Shown piece by piece: positions 16,345 through 19,594 of a stretch of DNA of 19,594 bases. Position 1 is the first letter of the stretch; every line of letters starts with the position of its first letter. The stretch lies in the NCBI GenBank assembly GCA_964533275.1, contig CAZHJK010000037.1, positions 1 to 19,594 of the forward strand. Reading direction: 5' to 3'. The notes beneath the pieces are model-generated. The model had not been told where the DNA came from. It did not search any database and saw only the letters and a program-made list of their open reading frames with translations. Both the position numbers and the translations under genes were made by a program. This stretch comes from CAZHJK01 sp964533275 (GTDB lineage Bacteria > Bacillota > Clostridia > Eubacteriales > Garciellaceae).

Positions 16345-17409
16345 CTAATCAATAGGTTTAATTTCGTCAGAAATATCTAAGCCTTTCTCTAGATAGTACT
16401 TATAAGCACCTGGATGTAATGGTGTTGTAATACCATCTAACATTGCTTGTAAATTACCTGCGGCTATCTCATCTGTAAGCCATTGAGCTGCTGCATGAGC
16501 CTTAGCAACATCGGCTGTTTTCTCTGCCCACACCTTTGTTATCTCATATACCATATCTTCTGATAAATTTGGTTGACAATATAATGCCGCCTGGCAGTTA
16601 ACGGTTTTTACATCTTCTTCATTTCCATAGGTTGCTGCAGGTATAATATACTGACTAAAGAATGGATATTTTGCTTTAATCTTAGCAAATAGATCATCAT
16701 TAATCTCGATAACATTAATTTCACGACTCATCATAATATCCTCTATCGCTGCAGCAGGAACACTTAACACATTAAACGCAGCTTCTAAGTGTCCATCCTT
16801 CATATTACTTGCTGCATCTCCAAAGGCATCAAATGAAGCCGTAATATCGTCAAAGGTTAAACCTGCTTCTGTAAATACTGCCTCTGTTAATACCACAGTC
16901 CCACTTCCAACTGGACCAACTGCAATTTTTTTACCTTTAACATCCTCTAATTGAGTAATCCCACTATCCTTTAATGCCACACCTTGATATACTTCTGGAT
17001 AAATAACTCCAATGGATCTAAAATTTTGTTGTTCGGCATCAAATGAATTTTTACCATTCCATGCATCATCGGCAATATTATTCATTGCCATGCCCAATTC
17101 AACTTCTCCAGCATGAACCCGATTAATACTTTCTACCGAGGCTCCACCTGGCTGACTTGTTACCTGTACGCTATCAAGGTTATCATTCCAAGTGTTTGCC
17201 ATTGCTCCTCCAAGAGCAAAATAAGTACCACCAGTTGAGCCTGTAATAATATTTATTTGCTCCTTTTCAATCGTTTCTTCAACTTCTTCAAGTTCTTCTC
17301 CTGTTTCTTCCTCAGATTCCTGAGCAGCCTCTTCAGTAGCCCCACAACCAATCAATACAGTACTTAAGACAAATAATATTACTAACAGAAAAGCTAGATT
17401 TTTTTTCAT
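16345..17409 (-). CDS. TAXI-family TRAP solute-binding lipoprotein
   Basis: This 354-aa protein captures substrate outside the membrane for the TRAP permease. It has a signal peptide with lipobox LIGC (lipid-modified Cys22), then a very acidic linker (about 25-50), then the TAXI domain starting INIITGSTGGTYFALGGAMA. Later landmarks are GEVELGMAMNNIADDAW and KKIAVGPVGSGTV. Characterised TAXI proteins, such as one from Thermus thermophilus, bind glutamate or glutamine. The ATG follows AAAGGGGGT by six bases, an unusually G-rich ribosome site. The aminomutase stop is 34 bases upstream with no terminator between, so the two are probably co-transcribed. The intercistronic hairpin after it could favour its expression over the permease. 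Confidence 0.93.
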   Translation of the reverse strand: MKKNLAFLLVILFVLSTVLIGCGATEEAAQESEEETGEELEEVEETIEKEQINIITGSTGGTYFALGGAMANTWNDNLDSVQVTSQPGGASVESINRVHAGEVELGMAMNNIADDAWNGKNSFDAEQQNFRSIGVIYPEVYQGVALKDSGITQLEDVKGKKIAVGPVGSGTVVLTEAVFTEAGLTFDDITASFDAFGDAASNMKDGHLEAAFNVLSVPAAAIEDIMMSREINVIEINDDLFAKIKAKYPFFSQYIIPAATYGNEEDVKTVNCQAALYCQPNLSEDMVYEITKVWAEKTADVAKAHAAAQWLTDEIAAGNLQAMLDGITTPLHPGAYKYYLEKGLDISDEIKPID

Positions 17410-17443
17410 AATTTACCCCCTTTATTTTTATTTTTGGCAATTA

Positions 17444-18703
17444 TTAATCACCAAACTTTATTTCAGCATCTTTATTAGGATACTGTATAATTTCACCTTC
17501 CCATGTTCTTATAGTTACAGTATCTCTACCTTGAGAAATAAGATATTCAGGTAACATTGGGGTCTTCCCTTTACCTCCAGGTGCATTAATTATAAATGTT
17601 GGAATTGCAAGACCTGATGTATATCCTCTTAAATGTTCCATTATTTCTATTCCTATATCTACACTAGTTCTAAAATGCATTGTTCCAATAATACCTTTAG
17701 CATGAAAAATATAATAAGGTCTAACTCTACATTTTAGAAGCTCTTGATTTAATTTTTTCATAACATAGGGATTGTCATTTATTCCTCTAAGCAATACCGC
17801 TTGATTACCTATTGGAATTCCGGCATCCGCTAACATCTCACAAGCTCTTTGGGATTCTTCTGTTACTTCAGCAGGGTTATTACATTGGATATTCACATAA
17901 ATTGGATGATGTTTCTTAAGCATCTCACAAAATTCAGGGGTAATCCTTTGAGGCAATGTGATTGGCATTCTAGACCCTAAACGCGTAAATTCCAAATGAG
18001 GAATTTTATCTAATTCTCCTAATAACCAATCGATTAATTCATCTGATAAAGTGAATGGATCTCCACCGGTTATTAATACATCTCTAATTTCTGGAGTATT
18101 CTTAATATAATCAACCGCTTCTTGTAAATTTTCTTTAGGTTGTGGCGCATCTATTTCCCCTATATTTCTCCTTCTTTGACAATGTCTACAATACATTGCA
18201 CATTGATTTGTAACATTTATTATTAATCTATCTGGATATCTTCGGGTAATACATTTGGCTGGATTGGTAAACTCTTCAGCCATTGGATCAGGATCTCCAA
18301 TACCCTCTTGTAATTCTAAAGCCATTGGAATAGATTGTAAAAAAGTAGGATCCTTGTAATGATCACCCTCAGGGTTAATAAGTGAAAGAAAATACGGTGA
18401 AATAGCCCATCTAAATTTATTTCCTACCGCATCGATATCTTCTTTTTGCTTTTCTGTCAACTTTATAAATTTACTTAACATATCTGAATCTGTAATTCTA
18501 TTTCTAATTTGCCAATGCCAATCTTTCCATTGTTCATCGTTTGCTCCTAAAATTTCCTTGATGTTTCTTTGTCTAGCCTTAATTTGTTCTGTCATTTTTA
18601 AACCACATGGTATTTTTGCATTGGCTTCTAGATAAGGATCAATACGAGTTTTCAATACATCTGCCCTATCAAGTGATATTTGCCTTGAACTCTTTTCAGC
18701 CAT
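17444..18703 (-). CDS. eam: Glutamate 2,3-aminomutase (radical SAM, KamA family)
   Basis: The enzyme would convert L-glutamate to beta-glutamate with a [4Fe-4S] cluster, S-adenosylmethionine and PLP. The 419-aa product has the radical-SAM triad Cys168, Cys172 and Cys175 (CAMYCRHC), the GGDPF segment (213-217) and PLP lysine Lys380 in NAPGGKGKTP. Lysine 2,3-aminomutase holds the lysine side chain with two aspartates (Asp293 and Asp330 in the clostridial enzyme). Here the aligned residues are Lys336 (HAKG) and Asn373 (IINAPGG), 37 residues apart, matching the Lys/Asn pair reported for Clostridioides difficile glutamate 2,3-aminomutase. I chose ATG 18703 because AAGGGGG precedes it by eight bases; an in-frame ATG at 18733 lies upstream of that site. 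It leads the TAXI-TRAP operon. Confidence 0.88.
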   Translation of the reverse strand: MAEKSSRQISLDRADVLKTRIDPYLEANAKIPCGLKMTEQIKARQRNIKEILGANDEQWKDWHWQIRNRITDSDMLSKFIKLTEKQKEDIDAVGNKFRWAISPYFLSLINPEGDHYKDPTFLQSIPMALELQEGIGDPDPMAEEFTNPAKCITRRYPDRLIINVTNQCAMYCRHCQRRRNIGEIDAPQPKENLQEAVDYIKNTPEIRDVLITGGDPFTLSDELIDWLLGELDKIPHLEFTRLGSRMPITLPQRITPEFCEMLKKHHPIYVNIQCNNPAEVTEESQRACEMLADAGIPIGNQAVLLRGINDNPYVMKKLNQELLKCRVRPYYIFHAKGIIGTMHFRTSVDIGIEIMEHLRGYTSGLAIPTFIINAPGGKGKTPMLPEYLISQGRDTVTIRTWEGEIIQYPNKDAEIKFGD

Positions 18704-18816
18704 ACATTTAACCCCCTTATAAATTAATAGCATTTATATAAATGTATATGGTTGTCTATATTAAATATTCCTTTTTTCTATAATTTTCGATTTATTTTAT
18801 CTATGTAGAATCAAAA

Positions 18817-18858
18817 AAACAGCTTAGATAGCCATAATACCAACTATCTAGCATGTTT
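18817..18858. repeat. Interrupted inverted repeat upstream of eam
   Basis: TAGATAG (18825-18831) and CTATCTA (18844-18850) are perfect inverted repeats 12 bases apart, with outer arms AAACA and TGTTT. A plus-strand TATAAT (18858-18863) abuts the right side, and a run of seven A lies on the left (T7 on the minus strand). It could be an operator, a recombinase site or a weak terminator. None can be decided from sequence. Confidence 0.5.
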
Positions 18859-18890
18859 ATAATAAATTTTATTATTTCTTTATAAACAAA

Positions 18891-18916
18891 AAACACTAGC
18901 TTGAAAGCTAATGTTT
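18891..18916 (-). terminator. Terminator-like hairpin reading leftward
   Basis: On the minus strand the arms AACATTAGCT and AGCTAGTGTT pair fully, with one U-G pair, around a four-base loop, and a T-rich run follows. On the plus strand that pair is a C-A mismatch, so leftward transcription is favoured. No leftward gene is visible to its right, so it may protect the eam region from antisense transcription or be a leader element. Confidence 0.55.
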
Positions 18917-18944
18917 GTGAAGTGTTTGCGACTAAGTCTATAAG

Positions 18945-18981
18945 CCGAGGTCTCTCCTAGTGAGAGGTCTCGGTTCTTTTT
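18945..18981 (+). terminator. Terminator-like hairpin reading rightward, ahead of the recombinase
   Basis: CCGAGGTCTCTC (18945-18956) pairs with GAGAGGTCTCGG (18962-18973) over 12 positions, two of them G-U on the plus strand and A-C mismatches on the minus strand. TTCTTTTT follows. This is a good rightward terminator or attenuator 111 bases before the recombinase start. A further hairpin (18987-19017, arms GTTCT/AGAAC and AAAGGG/CCCTTT) follows at once. Confidence 0.65.
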
Positions 18982-19092
18982 GCCCTGTTCTAAAGGGTTT
19001 GAAGCCCTTTTCAGAACTTTGCTATTACATGACATACACATAAGTAACAAATTGTCGATTTAGCTTCATCAAAAAACTAAGGAGGAAAATAA

Positions 19093-19594
19093 ATGAATAT
19101 CCATCAAAACCATGAAGATTTTATAAATTATATGCGGTCAGAAAAAAATGCTTCTTTTCACACTATTAAAAATTATGAATCCGATTTTAAAATATTTATA
19201 ACCTTTCTTTATAGTAATAATTACAATTTAGAAATTCATAAAATAAGCACACCTATAATAAGAAGATACATTACCCATCTAAAAGTAGATAAAGAATATA
19301 AGGTGGAAACGATAAGAAGAAAAATCCATTCCCTTAGTTCTTTCTTTAAATTTTTAATGGAACAAGAATATATAGTAAAGAACCCAATGATGCCCATACA
19401 TGCTCCAAAATCTCCTGATACAGTGCCTATTTATCTTAAATGTGGCGAAGTAAAGCGGTTAATCTCTTTACCCGAAAAATATTCTAGGAACAATAAGCTT
19501 AGGGATAAATGCATTCTAGAAACATTTGTTTTTACAGGGATTCGGCGTAATGAGTTACTTTCACTTGACTGGGATGATATCGATTTTAAATCAG
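19093..19594 (+). CDS. Tyrosine recombinase/integrase, 5' part only
   Basis: The 167 residues present show an N-terminal SAM-like core-binding domain (about 1-95, with FHTIKNYESDFKIFITFL and later RRKIHSLSSFFKFL), then the start of the catalytic domain from about residue 117. The first catalytic arginine is Arg151 in TGIRRNELLSLDW, the XerC/XerD-type signature; the remaining catalytic residues (Lys, His-x-x-Arg, His, Tyr) lie beyond the window. AAGGAGG precedes the ATG by seven bases. It is the only plus-strand gene. It could be a phage or transposon integrase, or a solitary Xer-like recombinase; the upstream hairpin region may belong with it. The gene runs off the right edge. Confidence 0.9.
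   Translation, partial: MNIHQNHEDFINYMRSEKNASFHTIKNYESDFKIFITFLYSNNYNLEIHKISTPIIRRYITHLKVDKEYKVETIRRKIHSLSSFFKFLMEQEYIVKNPMMPIHAPKSPDTVPIYLKCGEVKRLISLPEKYSRNNKLRDKCILETFVFTGIRRNELLSLDWDDIDFKS

Larger units (their letters stand above)
18704..19092. other. 389-base gene-free region rich in hairpins
   Basis: The region separates the divergently placed eam and recombinase genes. It holds the inverted repeat at 18817-18858, the leftward hairpin at 18891-18916, the rightward terminator-like hairpin at 18945-18981 and a bulged hairpin at 18987-19017. The eam promoter was not identified with confidence. One possibility is the right end of a decayed IS605/TnpB-type element: the stretch GCGACTAAGTCTATAAGCC before the large hairpin looks like such ends, but this is from memory and unverified. 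Confidence 0.5.

Noticed and set aside
17444..18703. Lysine 2,3-aminomutase (kamA)
   Set aside because: Both lysine-binding aspartates are replaced, by Lys336 and Asn373, the pattern of glutamate 2,3-aminomutase; no lysine-fermentation genes are nearby.
18704..18733. Upstream start for the aminomutase at 18733
   Set aside because: The AAGGGGG site lies inside this extension and serves the ATG at 18703, where the MAEKSS N-terminus begins.
18940..19017. Glycine or cyclic-di-GMP riboswitch on the minus strand upstream of eam
   Set aside because: Short strings such as AGGGCAAAAAG and GGAGAGACC recall these aptamers, but the required core motifs and helices are missing and the 18945-18973 stem pairs better in a plus-strand transcript.
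1..19594. CRISPR array, tRNA or rRNA genes
   Set aside because: No regularly spaced repeats, no tRNA cloverleaf and no rRNA-like stretch were seen on either strand.

Overview
The window is AT-rich DNA with Gram-positive ribosome binding sites (AGGAGG, AAAGGAG), some TTG and GTG starts, intrinsic terminators and gene content that fits an anaerobic Firmicute of the Clostridia/Tissierellia type (inference; no rRNA or other marker gene is present). Nearly every gene is on the minus strand. Only a partial tyrosine recombinase at the right edge and a predicted small RNA near 13.6 kb read on the plus strand.

Layout, left to right. (1) 1-3966: housekeeping genes. rarA and ltaE form one unit, and glyA has its own promoter and terminator. 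(2) 4063-9043: a tight four-gene unit transcribed as unknown 451-aa protein, unknown 170-aa protein, RavA/MoxR-type AAA+ ATPase, ViaA-like VWA protein. The ATPase has lost the Walker B aspartate. (3) 9277-12326: three overlapping genes whose products correspond to parts of the large fused activase/DUF2229 proteins related to 2-hydroxyacyl-CoA dehydratase activators. (4) 12537-13322: a 69-aa membrane protein and a PheB-type ACT protein. (5) 13525-13671, plus strand: promoter, a stem-loop with a C-rich loop, and a strong terminator, read here as a roughly 110-nt small RNA. (6) 13801-18703: an apparent operon in the order radical-SAM aminomutase, TAXI binding lipoprotein, DUF1850 protein, fused TRAP permease. 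The aminomutase carries the Lys and Asn that mark glutamate 2,3-aminomutase rather than lysine 2,3-aminomutase, so the operon plausibly couples glutamate-type uptake to production of the osmolyte beta-glutamate. (7) 18704-19594: a gene-poor stretch with several hairpins, then the start of a tyrosine recombinase.

The best candidates for something undescribed are the four-gene AAA+/VWA unit with two unrecognised partners and a degenerate Walker B; the small RNA whose loop is complementary to the TAXI ribosome binding site; a hairpin lying between the ribosome binding site and start codon of the DUF1850 gene; a roughly 50-bp palindromic repeat present twice, each time just after a terminator; and the structured region ahead of the recombinase. 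All calls come from reading the sequence; no database search was possible.
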